From Bradyrhizobium sp. C9 (lineage in GTDB: Bacteria; Pseudomonadota; Alphaproteobacteria; Rhizobiales; Xanthobacteraceae): DNA of 64,000 bases. Positions 1-9,553 of the stretch are shown in pieces; the stretch's first letter is position 1, and each line of letters begins with the position of its first letter. The stretch covers positions 682,001-746,000 of the forward strand of contig NZ_NWTG01000001.1 in the NCBI RefSeq assembly GCF_002532045.1, written 5' to 3'. Both the position numbers and the translations under genes were made by a program. The notes under the pieces were generated by a model. It was not told the origin of the DNA and did no database searches. It saw nothing but the letters and a program-made list of their open reading frames with translations.

Positions 1-1
1 A

Positions 2-1600
2 TCGCTCAGCGAACGCGGCGTCATCACCGCGCGCGCCGCGGAACGCGCGTTGCTGTCCGCTGAGGCCAATCAGAACGTGCTCGCGATCAATCGCGCCGAA
101 TTCCGCAGCGCGCTCGATCCGCGCGACGAGAACAGGCTTGCGGCACGATCGCTGATCGACGCGCAGTTCAAGTCGCTCGAGGAGCGCCTCGCCACGATCA
201 GCAAGACGCAGGATCCGCAGACCATCGCGCTGCTGCCCGGCGTGCGAACGGCGCTGTCGGCCTATCAGGCCCAGCTTAAGCAGACGCTCGACGCGGTCGA
301 GAGCGCGAAGGCCGTCGACCTGACCCAGTCCGCCGAGAAGCTGCGCGATGTCGCGATGAAGAGCCGCGCAGCGGCGGAAGAGCTTCAAGCCAGGGTTCGG
401 GCCGTCGCTGAGCGACAGGACGAGCGGGTCAGGGACAACGTCAAGGCCAGCGAGCAGGAGTACGTATCGACCTCGGAGCTGTTGATCCTGCTTGCCGCTT
501 CGGGGGTCCTGCTCGGGTTGCTGTTCGGCTTCGTCGTCGGACAATACGGCGTCGCGAAGCCGATCCGTGCCGTCGTCGCGATGCTGCAGCAGCTGGCCGA
601 TGGCCAATATGATATCGCGGTGCACGGCATCGATCGCCGCGACGAGGTCGGCGACGTCGCCAAGACCGCGCTCGTGTTCAAGGACAACGGCCTTGCCAAG
701 GTCCGGATGGAGCGCGAGCAGAAGGAAATCGAGGCGCGCGCCGCCGCACAACGCCGCACCGACATGCTCCAGCTGGCCGATGGGTTTGAGCGCGCGGTCG
801 GTGAGATCGTCGAAACCGTCGCATCCGCCTCGACCGAGCTCGAAGCGTCGGCGACCACGCTGACCTCGACCGCCGAGCGTTCGCAAAACCTTGCCACCAC
901 CGTCGCCGCTGCGTCGGAGGAAGCCACCACCAACGTCCAGTCGGTGGCGTCGGCTACCGAAGAACTGTCATCCTCGGTCAACGAGATCAGCCGGCAGGTG
1001 CAGGAATCGGCGCGGATGGCGGGCGATGCCGTCGGCCAGGCCCGTGCGACCAATGACAGGGTCGGGGAGCTGTCGAAGGCTGCCGCCCGGATCGGCGACG
1101 TGGTCGAGTTGATCAACACCATCGCCGGTCAGACCAATCTGCTGGCGCTGAACGCGACCATCGAGGCGGCGCGCGCCGGCGATGCCGGACGCGGCTTCGC
1201 GGTCGTGGCATCGGAAGTGAAGGCGCTGGCTGAGCAGACCGCAAAGGCGACCGGGGAGATCGGCCAGCAGGTTTCCGGCATCCAGGCTGCGACCGAGGAC
1301 TCCGTGGCTGCCATCCGCGCGATCGGCTCCACCATCGAGCGGCTGTCGGAAATCTCGTCCGCCATTGCCGCTGCGATCGAGGAGCAGGGCGCGGCGACCC
1401 AGGAAATATCCCGAAACGTGCAACAGGCGGCGCAGGGCACCCAGCAGGTCTCGGCCGACATTACCGATGTGCAGCACGGCGCCAACGAGACCGGCTCGGC
1501 GTCGACCCAGGTGCTGTCGGCGGCACAGTCGCTTTCGGGTGACAGCAGCCGCCTCAAGCTCGAAGTCGGCAAGTTCCTCAACGCGGTTCGCGCCGCCTGA
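2..1600 (+). CDS. Methyl-accepting chemotaxis protein (5' end outside window)
   Basis: The frame is open from base 2, so the true start and most of the periplasmic sensor lie upstream of the window. What remains is a helical sensor remnant, a transmembrane helix ([18 protein letters not shown], about 485-540), a HAMP linker ([21 protein letters not shown]) and a full cytoplasmic signalling domain. The conserved hairpin tip ([20 protein letters not shown] then [15 protein letters not shown]) is the CheA/CheW contact site of this family. It should sit in the inner membrane and control CheA kinase activity. No C-terminal CheR/CheB-binding pentapeptide is visible; the protein ends KFLNAVRAA. Ligand unknown. 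No che genes lie nearby, so it is an orphan receptor. Confidence 0.93.
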   Translation, partial: SLSERGVITARAAERALLSAEANQNVLAINRAEFRSALDPRDENRLAARSLIDAQFKSLEERLATISKTQDPQTIALLPGVRTALSAYQAQLKQTLDAVESAKAVDLTQSAEKLRDVAMKSRAAAEELQARVRAVAERQDERVRDNVKASEQEYVSTSELLILLAASGVLLGLLFGFVVGQYGVAKPIRAVVAMLQQLADGQYDIAVHGIDRRDEVGDVAKTALVFKDNGLAKVRMEREQKEIEARAAAQRRTDMLQLADGFERAVGEIVETVASASTELEASATTLTSTAERSQNLATTVAAASEEATTNVQSVASATEELSSSVNEISRQVQESARMAGDAVGQARATNDRVGELSKAAARIGDVVELINTIAGQTNLLALNATIEAARAGDAGRGFAVVASEVKALAEQTAKATGEIGQQVSGIQAATEDSVAAIRAIGSTIERLSEISSAIAAAIEEQGAATQEISRNVQQAAQGTQQVSADITDVQHGANETGSASTQVLSAAQSLSGDSSRLKLEVGKFLNAVRAA

Positions 1601-1986
1601 TCCGGCGCCGCCGGGCGGCCCTAGAGACATCGTTGTCGGGGCAACCGATCCCGTCGTGGTGAGCCGGCAGGCTCACCACGCTCTACATTTTCGCAGAGCA
1701 GCGATGCGTTAGCCTCCTGACGGCCGAAACGGCGTGCTCGGCCGGCGCATATTCGCAGCAGAGCCGTCTCTTTTTTGACGCTGAGACGAGCGCGCTCGGC
1801 AGACTGCGTCCGGCGTACCCGATCGGAGCGCACGGCTTCACCGTACTATGCCAAGGAAGTGAAGGTCGCCGCGGCTCTGCAGGTTGGCGTTTTGCCCGTC
1901 ATCGGGTAAATCCGCCGCTGCGGAACGGCTTTTGCAATGTCGATTCCTCTGCCCGGGGCGGGCTTCATTTCGGGAATGCTGCTTTT
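1601..1986. other. Intergenic region, 386 bases
   Basis: Apart from the hairpin at 1655-1680 I see no gene here. Short frames that cross it have proline/arginine-rich or cysteine-rich shadow composition and no recognisable domain. The promoter of the downstream RND operon should lie in its right half, but I cannot pick a convincing -35/-10 pair. Confidence 0.5.
1655..1680 (+). terminator. Hairpin terminator after the chemotaxis receptor
   Basis: A perfect 11-bp stem (CGTGGTGAGCC, 1655-1665, against 1670-1680) with a GGCA loop lies 55 bases after the receptor stop codon. It is followed by a weak T-rich tail (CTCTACATTTTC). Rho-independent termination is likely but the T-tract is imperfect. 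Confidence 0.7.
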
Positions 1987-4900
1987 ATGATCGCACTGGT
2001 CCGTATCGCGCTGAGCAGGCCATATACTTTCGTCGTGCTCGCGATCCTGCTCTTGATCATCGGACCCCTGGCAGCGCTGCGCACGCCGACCGACATCTTT
2101 CCGGACATCCGCATCCCGGTGATTGGCGTGGTCTGGCAGTACACCGGTCTGCCGCCCGACCAGATGGCCGGCCGCATTACATCGCCGTTCCAGCGAGCGC
2201 TGACCACCACGGTCAACGACATCGAGCACATCACCGCCAACTCGTATAACGGGTTCGGCATCATCAAGATCTTCTTCCAGCCCAATGTCGACATCCGCAC
2301 CGCCAACGCGCAGGTCACCGCGATTTCGCAGACCTTGCTCAAGCAGATGCCGCCGGGCGCGACGCCGCCGCTGATCCTGAACTACAGCGCCTCGACGGTT
2401 CCGATCATCCAGGTCGCGCTCTCCGGCGACGGCCTGACCGAGCAGAACCTCGCCGACATCGGCATCAACCAGCTGCGCACGCCGCTGGTCACGGTGCCCG
2501 GCGCCGCGATCCCGTATCCGTTCGGCGGCAAGCAGCGCCAGGTCCAGATCGATCTCAATTCGACCGCGCTGCAGGCGCGCGGCCTGTCCGGCCAGGATGT
2601 CGCCAACACGCTCGCCGCGCAGAACCTGATCACGCCGGTCGGCACGCAGAAGATCGGCAATTTCGAATACACCGTGAACCTGAACAACTCGCCGCTCCGG
2701 ATGGAGGAACTCGGCGATCTGCCGATCAAGCAGGTCAACGGCGCGATGGTCTATGTACGTGATGTCGCCACCGTCCGCGACGGCAACCCGCCGCAGACCA
2801 ACATCGTCCATGTCGACGGCAACCGCTCGGTGCTGATGATGGTGCTGAAGGCCGGCGCCACCTCGACGCTCGATATCATCTCCGGCATCAAGCAGAAGGT
2901 GATCGACGTCAAGGACCAGATGCCGGACGCGCTGAAGATCGGCTTCATCGGCGACCAGTCGGTGTTCGTCCGCGGCGCGATCACCGGCGTCGCCTTCGAG
3001 GGCGTGATTGCCGCGCTGCTGACCAGCGTTATGATCCTGCTGTTCCTCGGCAGCTGGCGCTCGACCGTCATCATCGCGGTGTCGATCCCGCTGTCGGTGC
3101 TCGGGGCCATCATCATGTTGTCCCTGATCGGCGAGACGCTGAACATCATGACGCTCGGCGGCCTGGCGCTCGCGGTCGGCATCCTGGTCGACGACGCCAC
3201 GGTGACGATCGAGAACATCAACTACCACCTGGAGCAAGGCAAGCCGGTCGAGCAGTCGATCCTCGACGGCGCCAACCAGATCGTGACGCCGGCGTTCGTC
3301 TCGCTGCTCTGTATCTGCATCGTGTTCGTGCCGATGTTCTTCCTGACCGGCGTCGCGCGCTTCCTGTTCGTGCCGATGGCCGAAGCTGTGATGTTCGCGA
3401 TGATCTGGTCGTTCATCCTGTCGCGCACCTTGGTGCCGACGATGGCGAACTATCTGTTGCAGGCGCACGTCCATCACGAGAGCGCGCCGCCGAAGTCGCG
3501 CAATCCCCTGGTCTGGTTCCAGCGCGGCTTCGAGGCGCGGTTCGAGCGCATCCGCGGCGGCTATCACGGCTTGCTCGAAATGGCGCTCGGTCACCGCAAG
3601 GTGTTCGTCGGCGGCTTCCTCGCGGTGGTTGCCGCGTCGTTCCTGCTGGTGCCGTTCCTGGGGCGCAACTTCTTCCCGTCGGTCGATGCCGGCAACATCC
3701 TGATGCACGTCCGCACCCAGGTCGGCACCCGCGTCGAGGAGACCGCCAACCAGCTCGCCGACATCCAGAAGGCAATCCGCAAGCTGGTGCCCGGCGAGAT
3801 CGAGACCATGACCGACAACATCGGCATGCCGATCTCCGGCATCAACATGACCTACAACAACACCGGCGTGATCGGTCCGCAGGACGGCGACATCCAGATC
3901 CGCTTGAAGGAAGGCCACAAGCCGACCGAGCAGCATGTCCGCACGCTGCGTGAGCAATTGCCGCGGCTGTTCCCGGGCACCAGCTTCGCGTTCCTGCCTG
4001 CCGACATCGTCAGCCAGATTCTGAACTTCGGCGCGCCGGCGCCGATCGACCTGCAGATCCGCGGCGCCAACCTCGACGCCAACTTTGCCTACGCCAACAA
4101 GCTGCTGGCCAAGATCAAGCGCATCCCCGGCATCGCCGACGCGCGGATCCAGCAATCGCCGAACAATCCGACCTTCAACATCGACGTCGATCGCACCCGC
4201 GCGCAATATGTCGGCCTGACCGAGCGCGACGTCACCAACTCGCTGGTCGTCAACCTCGCCGGCTCCTCGCAGGTCGCGCCGACCTACTATCTCAATCCCG
4301 ACAACGGCGTGTCCTACTCGATCGTGATGCAAACGCCGCAATACCAGATCGACTCGCTGAGCGCGCTGCAGACGCTGCCGATCACGGCGACCGGCAATAC
4401 CCAGGCGCCGATCCTCGGCGGCATCGCCGACATCAAGCGCGCGACCTCGAGCGCGGTGGTGTCGCAATACGACATCCAGTCGCTGGTGCAGATCTATGCC
4501 ACGACGCAGGGCCGCGATCTCGGCGGCGTCGCAACCGACGTGCGCCAGCTCATTGCCGACACCGCCAAGGAGGTGCCGAAGGGGTCTTCGGTGGTGCTGC
4601 TCGGCCAGGTGCAGACCATGAACTCGGCCTTCACCGGCCTCTTGTTCGGCCTGCTTGGCGCGGTCGTCCTGATCTACTTCCTGATCGTGGTGAACTTCCA
4701 GTCCTGGTCGGATCCGTTCGTGATCATCACGGCGCTGCCCGCGGCGCTCGCCGGCATCGTCTGGATGCTGTTCACCACCCAGACCACGCTGTCGGTTCCG
4801 GCGCTCACCGGCGCCATCATGTGCATGGGCGTTGCGACCGCCAACAGCGTGCTCGTTATCAGCTTCGCCCGCGAGCGTTATGAGGAGCTCGGCGATCCCG

Positions 4901-5166
4901 TCGCGGCGGCGCTGGAAGCCGGCTTCGTCCGGTTCCGCCCGGTGCTGATGACCGCGCTCGCCATGATCATCGGCATGGCGCCAATGGCGCTGGGGCTTGG
5001 TGAGGGCGGCGAGCAGAACGCCCCGCTGGGCCGCGCCGTGATCGGCGGCCTGATCTTTGCAACCTTCGCGACGCTGATGTTTGTTCCCGTGGTATTCAGT
5101 ATGGTACACAAGAAGCAAGGCGCCAAAGCCGCCGCCTCATCGGAGATTCCGCATGCAGCCCACTGA
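1987..5166 (+). CDS. RND efflux permease (HAE1/AcrB-like)
   Basis: 1059 residues, the usual length for the inner-membrane pump of a tripartite RND system. It has an N-terminal transmembrane helix, two large periplasmic loops, and transmembrane bundles near residues 335-490 and 875-1040. TM4 carries the proton-relay pair D402/D403 in GILVDDATVTIEN (AcrB D407/D408). TM10 reads ATANSVLVISFARE, so the position of the AcrB relay lysine (K940) appears to be alanine (about A952). The adaptor gene follows and overlaps by 14 bases; no TolC-type outer-membrane gene is seen. Substrate unknown. Permease-before-adaptor is the reverse of the common order. Confidence 0.93.
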   Translation: MIALVRIALSRPYTFVVLAILLLIIGPLAALRTPTDIFPDIRIPVIGVVWQYTGLPPDQMAGRITSPFQRALTTTVNDIEHITANSYNGFGIIKIFFQPNVDIRTANAQVTAISQTLLKQMPPGATPPLILNYSASTVPIIQVALSGDGLTEQNLADIGINQLRTPLVTVPGAAIPYPFGGKQRQVQIDLNSTALQARGLSGQDVANTLAAQNLITPVGTQKIGNFEYTVNLNNSPLRMEELGDLPIKQVNGAMVYVRDVATVRDGNPPQTNIVHVDGNRSVLMMVLKAGATSTLDIISGIKQKVIDVKDQMPDALKIGFIGDQSVFVRGAITGVAFEGVIAALLTSVMILLFLGSWRSTVIIAVSIPLSVLGAIIMLSLIGETLNIMTLGGLALAVGILVDDATVTIENINYHLEQGKPVEQSILDGANQIVTPAFVSLLCICIVFVPMFFLTGVARFLFVPMAEAVMFAMIWSFILSRTLVPTMANYLLQAHVHHESAPPKSRNPLVWFQRGFEARFERIRGGYHGLLEMALGHRKVFVGGFLAVVAASFLLVPFLGRNFFPSVDAGNILMHVRTQVGTRVEETANQLADIQKAIRKLVPGEIETMTDNIGMPISGINMTYNNTGVIGPQDGDIQIRLKEGHKPTEQHVRTLREQLPRLFPGTSFAFLPADIVSQILNFGAPAPIDLQIRGANLDANFAYANKLLAKIKRIPGIADARIQQSPNNPTFNIDVDRTRAQYVGLTERDVTNSLVVNLAGSSQVAPTYYLNPDNGVSYSIVMQTPQYQIDSLSALQTLPITATGNTQAPILGGIADIKRATSSAVVSQYDIQSLVQIYATTQGRDLGGVATDVRQLIADTAKEVPKGSSVVLLGQVQTMNSAFTGLLFGLLGAVVLIYFLIVVNFQSWSDPFVIITALPAALAGIVWMLFTTQTTLSVPALTGAIMCMGVATANSVLVISFARERYEELGDPVAAALEAGFVRFRPVLMTALAMIIGMAPMALGLGEGGEQNAPLGRAVIGGLIFATFATLMFVPVVFSMVHKKQGAKAAASSEIPHAAH

Positions 5167-6355
5167 ACAGCGCCCACCGGTGTCCCGCCGGAGATTGGGC
5201 ATATTCGGCGTGGTTGCACTGGTCGGCGCGGGGCTGATCGTCGGCACCGGCATCCGCGCCCGTGAGGAGCAGGACAACCGGCTGAAGGAATGGACCGATG
5301 ACCAGGCCGTTCCGACCGTCGCGGTGGCGCTGCCGAACGCCAAGGCGCTGAGCCCCACGATCGATCTGCCGGGCCGGCTCGAGGCCTATTCCCGCGCACC
5401 GATCTTCGCCCGGGTGTCGGGCTATCTCAAGAATTGGGACGCCGACATCGGGGCCCGCGTCAAGGCCGGCCAAGTGATCGCCGAGATCGAGGCGCCCGAC
5501 CTCGACCAGCAATTGCTGCAGGCGCGCGCCGATCTTGCCAGCGCCCAGGCCTCGGCCAAGCTCTCTGAGGCGACGCTGACCCGGCGCAAGACGCTGGTTG
5601 CCTCGAACTTCGTCTCCGCCCAGGAAATCGACGAGCGCACCGCCGACCTCTCCAACAAGAACGGTGCGGTCAAGGCCGGCCAGGCCAATGTCGAGCGGCT
5701 GGAAGCGCTCGCCGGCTACAAGAAGATCACGGCGCCGTTCGACGGCGTGGTCACCTCGCGCGACACCGACGTCGGCGCGCTGATCAACGCTGGTGGTAAT
5801 TCGGGTCCCGCGATGTTCACGGTCTCGGACATCACCAAGCTGCGCGTCTACGTCAACGTGCCGCAGAATTACGTTCCGGCGATCAAGATCGGCGCCAAGG
5901 CCTCCCTGGTATTACCGGATTACCCGAACCGCAGCTTCCAGGCGACGGTGGAAGCCTCCTCGCAGGCCGTCGATGTCGCCTCCGGCACCACGCGGATGCA
6001 GCTCGGGCTCGACAATTCCTCCGGCGAGCTGATGCCGGGTAGCTATGCCAGCGTGAAGCTCAATTTGCAGCGCGAGGCCGCACCGCTCAGCATTCCCGCC
6101 AGCGCGTTGATCTTCAACAGCAACGGCCTGCGGGTCGCAACCGTCAGCCCTGATGACAAGGTGCTGTTCAAGACCGTGAAGATCGGCCGCGACCTCGGCA
6201 AGGAGATCGAGATCGCCTCGGGCCTCGCACCCGACGACCGCATCATCACCGCCCCGCCTGATGGACTCGCCGACGGCGACCATGTCCGCGTCACCGGCGG
6301 CGGCGCCAAGGGCAAGCCGACGACGGCGTCGGAAAAGCAAGATGCGAAGGGGTAG
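5153..6355 (+). CDS. RND efflux adaptor (membrane fusion protein)
   Basis: About 400 residues. I start it at the ATG at 5153, which overlaps the permease stop; the frame continues upstream but only inside the permease. An N-terminal membrane anchor (LGIFGVVALVGAGLIVGTGI) with no lipobox cysteine is followed by a barrel-sandwich/lipoyl segment (RAPIFARVSGYLKNWDADIGARVKAGQVIAEIEAPDLD has the typical pattern), a helical hairpin, and beta-barrel and membrane-proximal domains. It should bridge the 1987-5166 permease to an outer-membrane channel encoded elsewhere. Translational coupling with the permease is likely. Confidence 0.92.
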   Translation: MQPTEQRPPVSRRRLGIFGVVALVGAGLIVGTGIRAREEQDNRLKEWTDDQAVPTVAVALPNAKALSPTIDLPGRLEAYSRAPIFARVSGYLKNWDADIGARVKAGQVIAEIEAPDLDQQLLQARADLASAQASAKLSEATLTRRKTLVASNFVSAQEIDERTADLSNKNGAVKAGQANVERLEALAGYKKITAPFDGVVTSRDTDVGALINAGGNSGPAMFTVSDITKLRVYVNVPQNYVPAIKIGAKASLVLPDYPNRSFQATVEASSQAVDVASGTTRMQLGLDNSSGELMPGSYASVKLNLQREAAPLSIPASALIFNSNGLRVATVSPDDKVLFKTVKIGRDLGKEIEIASGLAPDDRIITAPPDGLADGDHVRVTGGGAKGKPTTASEKQDAKG

Positions 6356-6368
6356 CTCCCCCTTCGTC

Positions 6369-6391
6369 ATGCCCGGGCTTGTCCCGGGCAT
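6369..6391 (+). terminator. Hairpin after the efflux operon
   Basis: A 9-bp perfect stem (ATGCCCGGG / CCCGGGCAT) with a CTTGT loop starts 14 bases after the adaptor stop and is followed by TTCTGTTTTC. This is a plausible terminator; the stem is also the core of a common intergenic repeat type. Confidence 0.6.
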
Positions 6392-6428
6392 TTCTGTTTT
6401 CAGCTGATGCGTGGGGCGGGCGGCCCTT

Positions 6429-6457
6429 ACCTCTCCCCGCAAGAGCGGGGTGAGGGA
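6429..6457. repeat. Palindromic repeat, CTCTCCCCGC type
   Basis: A short inverted repeat with arms like CCTCTCCCCGC and GCGGGGTGAGGG. Related copies occur at 11848-11870 and 57349-57409. It lies between convergent genes. Confidence 0.6.
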
Positions 6458-6486
6458 GTCCTATACCGCGTCCGGGGCCAGAGGTC

Positions 6487-7998
6487 TTATCCCACTCGCC
6501 ATTCCCTCACGCCGTCACTCGCAGTGACGATGTCACCCGTGCTGCCGATCGGCGTGCGGTCGAGGTTCTGCAGATAGGTCAATGTCGCCGTGTCGCTCGC
6601 CGGGATGCGGCCGAGCGTGCGGCGGCCGTCTTCGGTGCGCAGCATGGTGACGCCGTGCTCGACCTCGCCATTGGCGCGATAGATCACGGTGAAGGCCTCG
6701 ACCTTGCCTTTCCCTGTCGCTTCGGCGGTGAAATCGGGCACGTTGCGCCTGTTGCGATCGGCCTCCGCCTGCACGCTGGTCTCCTGCTTGAGTGCCGCCG
6801 CCGGCGCCGCGCGTGACAGCACGAGGCCATGATGCTTGGTGACGAAGCCGCCCTGGCCGTAGAGCAGGCCGAGCGTGCCGCCGTTGCGCAGCTTGCGCAC
6901 CATCGCGCAGGCCGAATGCGTCATGTAGGTGTTGAGCGGCGCGCCGAAAAACGTCAGGCCACCGGTCACGGTCGGCTGCACGTCGCTGCCTAGGCCGAGC
7001 GTGCGGCGCGCCATCTTCGGCACGCAGGGGAAGCAGCTATAGAGCTCGATCGCGTCGAACTTCCTGCCGTCGCCGCCGACGAGGTCCATCACCGCCTTCA
7101 GCACCGCATTCTGCGCGTGGCTCTCGACGAACTGGTCACGGATCAGATAGTCGCGCGGCTCTTCCGCGGAGGCGCCGCCGAGCGGATAGATCAGTTTGTC
7201 CTCGGGCACGCCCGCGGCGCGCGCTTTCGCCAGGCTGGTCAGGATTAGTGCTCCGCCCATGTTCACCGTCGGGTTCGCCACCATCAGCTTGGTGTAGGGC
7301 CAGGCGATCATCCGGTTGTCCGGCGTCGCGGTCGTGATCTCCTCGCCGCTGAAGCGCTTCTTCAGCCACGCGTTCGGATTGTCGGCGGCAACCCGCGCAT
7401 AGGTCGACCAAAGGTCGCCGGACTCCTTCAGCGCCTCGCGCGGCGTCTGGCCCCAATGCGCCGAGGTGGCGGACTCATAGAGCGGGTAGACCGTGATCGG
7501 GCGGAACACGCCGAGCGCAACCGCAAGCGGCTTCTGGAATGCGGCGCCGCGCTTCGGCTCCTCCACGTCATGGGCGAACGGCGTCCACGGCAACTCGACG
7601 CCGGCGCGCTGCGCCTTGGTCGCGGTCGATTGCGCCTCTGCGCCGCAGACCGCGGCAACACTGCATTCGCCGCGCGCGATGCGCTGCGCCGCCTCGTGCA
7701 GATAGCGGATCGGGCTCTCGCCGCCGACCGGGCCGTAATAGAGATGCGCGGGCGCGATGCCGAGCCGCTGCGCGAGCTGCTTCTCCGGATCGCGGTAGCG
7801 CCAGCTCAGGAAGTTGACGACGTCGAGCGACTGCACGTCGGAAAGCAATTTTGCGCCGCTGTCGGCCTCGGCGCGCTTCAGCGCCTCTTCCAGCAAGGTG
7901 AGCGGCTCGAGGCCGGCGGCGATGTCCTTCGGACGATCGACGACCTCGCCGACGCCGACGATGACGGGAATGCGGTCTTCGGGGATGCTGTTCGACAT
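6487..7998 (-). CDS. Thiolase-like protein lacking the nucleophilic cysteine
   Basis: 503 residues with a thiolase fold and an extra C-terminal domain of about 100 residues (from about QAEADRNRRNVPDF), as in the type-1 thiolase-like proteins (TLP1). The segment where thiolases carry the acyl-accepting cysteine reads GPVGGESPIRYLHEAA, so a glutamate (about E94) stands at that place. The C-terminal CxG motif is also replaced (LLYGQGGFVTKHHG), while an active-site-like histidine remains in YMTHSACAM. Classical thiolysis is therefore doubtful. A CoA-ester binding, hydratase-like or scaffold role is possible. It is alone on its strand, upstream of the nitronate monooxygenase stop. Confidence 0.85.
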   Translation of the reverse strand: MSNSIPEDRIPVIVGVGEVVDRPKDIAAGLEPLTLLEEALKRAEADSGAKLLSDVQSLDVVNFLSWRYRDPEKQLAQRLGIAPAHLYYGPVGGESPIRYLHEAAQRIARGECSVAAVCGAEAQSTATKAQRAGVELPWTPFAHDVEEPKRGAAFQKPLAVALGVFRPITVYPLYESATSAHWGQTPREALKESGDLWSTYARVAADNPNAWLKKRFSGEEITTATPDNRMIAWPYTKLMVANPTVNMGGALILTSLAKARAAGVPEDKLIYPLGGASAEEPRDYLIRDQFVESHAQNAVLKAVMDLVGGDGRKFDAIELYSCFPCVPKMARRTLGLGSDVQPTVTGGLTFFGAPLNTYMTHSACAMVRKLRNGGTLGLLYGQGGFVTKHHGLVLSRAAPAAALKQETSVQAEADRNRRNVPDFTAEATGKGKVEAFTVIYRANGEVEHGVTMLRTEDGRRTLGRIPASDTATLTYLQNLDRTPIGSTGDIVTASDGVREWRVG

Positions 7999-8041
7999 TC
8001 TTGTTGCTTCACTCTGCGGTATTGGACTCGATTGTTATGGG

Positions 8042-8123
8042 CGTCATTGCGAGCAAAGCGAAGCAATCCACATCTCTACACGGCATAGGTGGATTGCTGC
8101 GTCGCTTTGCTCCTCGCAATGAC
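8042..8123. repeat. Palindromic intergenic repeat, CATTGCGAGC type
   Basis: An imperfect long inverted repeat. The left arm (about 8044-8071) contains CATTGCGAGCAAAGCGAAGC and the right arm (about 8088-8123) carries its complement with small bulges. It folds into one long hairpin and lies between two genes on the minus strand. It is of a type I associate with dispersed repeats in this bacterial group. Confidence 0.7.
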
Positions 8124-8144
8124 GGGGAGGGGCCACGTATTCGA

Positions 8145-9278
8145 TCACTCCGCCACCAGCGCGTTCATGTGCTCGACGGCCTCGACGAAATCTTCCTTGA
8201 ATTCCTGCACCACGGCGCCTGCCGACTTCACGCTGTCGACCAGGCCGACACCTTGGCCGACGAAATAGCTGACCAGGTCGCGCGCCTTCTCGTTGCCGGC
8301 CTCAGCGGCGCGGTCGATTGCGTTGAAGGCATCGCGGCTGATGATGCTTTGCAGCGGCATCGGCAGCGCGCCGGGGCTGTCCGGCGAGCGGTCCCAGGCG
8401 TCGGTCCACACCGAGCGGAGCTGCCGCGCCGGCTTGCCGGTGCGGCCCTTCGAGCGGATCGCGTCGCGCGAGGACGCCGCGATCATCTTCTCGCGGAAGA
8501 TCTCGGACGTCTCCGACTCCACCGTGGCAAGCCAAATCGAACCGGTCCAGGCGCCGGCCGCGCCCATCGCCATGCAGGCCGCCATCTGGCTGCCGGTCAT
8601 GATGCCGCCGGCGGCGAGCACCGGCACGTCGCGGATTTTCCTGACCGCCTTGATCACCTCGGGCACCAGCACCATGGTCGAGACCTCGCCGCAATGGCCG
8701 CCGGCCTCGGTGCCCTGCGCAACGAGGATGTCGACGCCGGCCGCAACCTGGCGCAACGCGTGTTCCTTGGAGCCGACCAGCGCCGCCACCGGCACGCCGT
8801 GCTTGCGGCCCATCTCGATCATCGCTCTCGGTGGTACGCCGAGCGCGTTGGCGATCAGCCGGATCGGATGGCGGAACGAGACTTCGAGCAATTGCAGCGC
8901 GGTCTCGGCATCGAACGGCTGCGGCTGGTTGTCGGCGACGCTCTGCGTCGTGAGCTCGATGTTGTATTTCTTCAGGAGATTGCGGGTGAAATCGCGATGC
9001 TCTTGGGAAACGCGTTTTTCAAGGCTCTTCCAGGTGACGTTCTTTTCACCCGCGGTCGAGATGTTCTCGGGGATCAGCACGTCGATGCCGTAGGGCTTGC
9101 CGTCGACGTGATCGTCGATCCATTTCAGCTCCTGCTCCAGCGTCTCCGGCAGATACCGGGTCGCGCCGAATACGCCGAAGCCGCCGGCGCGGCTGACCGC
9201 CGCCACCACGTCGCGGCAATGGCTGAAAGCGAGCAGGGGGAATTCAATTCCCAGCATGTCGCAGATCGGTGATTTCAT
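8145..9278 (-). CDS. Nitronate monooxygenase / FMN-dependent TIM-barrel oxidoreductase
   Basis: 377 residues, TIM-barrel of the nitropropane dioxygenase/NMO family. Family features visible are the N-terminal MLGIEFPLLAF, the FMN-phosphate loops VAQGTEAGGHCGEV and VPVLAAGGIMTGSQMAACMAMGA, and the GAWTGSIWLAT strand. NMO enzymes use FMN to oxidise alkyl nitronates to carbonyl compounds and nitrite, but many members act as enoyl reductases or have unknown substrates. It is followed by the thiolase-like gene on the same strand, separated by a repeat. The surrounding acyl-CoA genes leave an acyl-chain substrate possible. Confidence 0.88.
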   Translation of the reverse strand: MKSPICDMLGIEFPLLAFSHCRDVVAAVSRAGGFGVFGATRYLPETLEQELKWIDDHVDGKPYGIDVLIPENISTAGEKNVTWKSLEKRVSQEHRDFTRNLLKKYNIELTTQSVADNQPQPFDAETALQLLEVSFRHPIRLIANALGVPPRAMIEMGRKHGVPVAALVGSKEHALRQVAAGVDILVAQGTEAGGHCGEVSTMVLVPEVIKAVRKIRDVPVLAAGGIMTGSQMAACMAMGAAGAWTGSIWLATVESETSEIFREKMIAASSRDAIRSKGRTGKPARQLRSVWTDAWDRSPDSPGALPMPLQSIISRDAFNAIDRAAEAGNEKARDLVSYFVGQGVGLVDSVKSAGAVVQEFKEDFVEAVEHMNALVAE

Positions 9279-9553
9279 GGACTGGTTTTCTCCCGGCGGC
9301 TGCTTCTTGTGCTTGTTGGCGTCAGCCCCTGCAACGCTAGCGCATCACGGTCGGCGAAGCCAAGCGGGTTTCGGCTGTGGCGATCTTGCGTGCAGGCGCT
9401 GCCTGGCTGCATCGCTCGCAGCGCATTCCGCTGGATAGAAAATGCGATCGGGCGGGGTGGGCAAAGCGCAGCGTGCGCACCATCTAGTGCGGACATGGGA
9501 TGGGCCCGGCGGCCGCCGCGCCACCTTGGAAACGTGAACCGGGAGCCAACGAC

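Noticed and set aside
1884..2249. 121-codon frame overlapping the RND start
   Set aside because: Overlaps the first 260 bases of the permease in another frame and is Cys/Arg/His-rich without any domain.
1846..5118. 1090-codon open frame on the minus strand opposite the RND permease
   Set aside because: His/Arg/Asp-rich shadow composition with no domain. The plus-strand frame encodes a textbook RND protein, and high GC at third positions keeps the antisense frame open.
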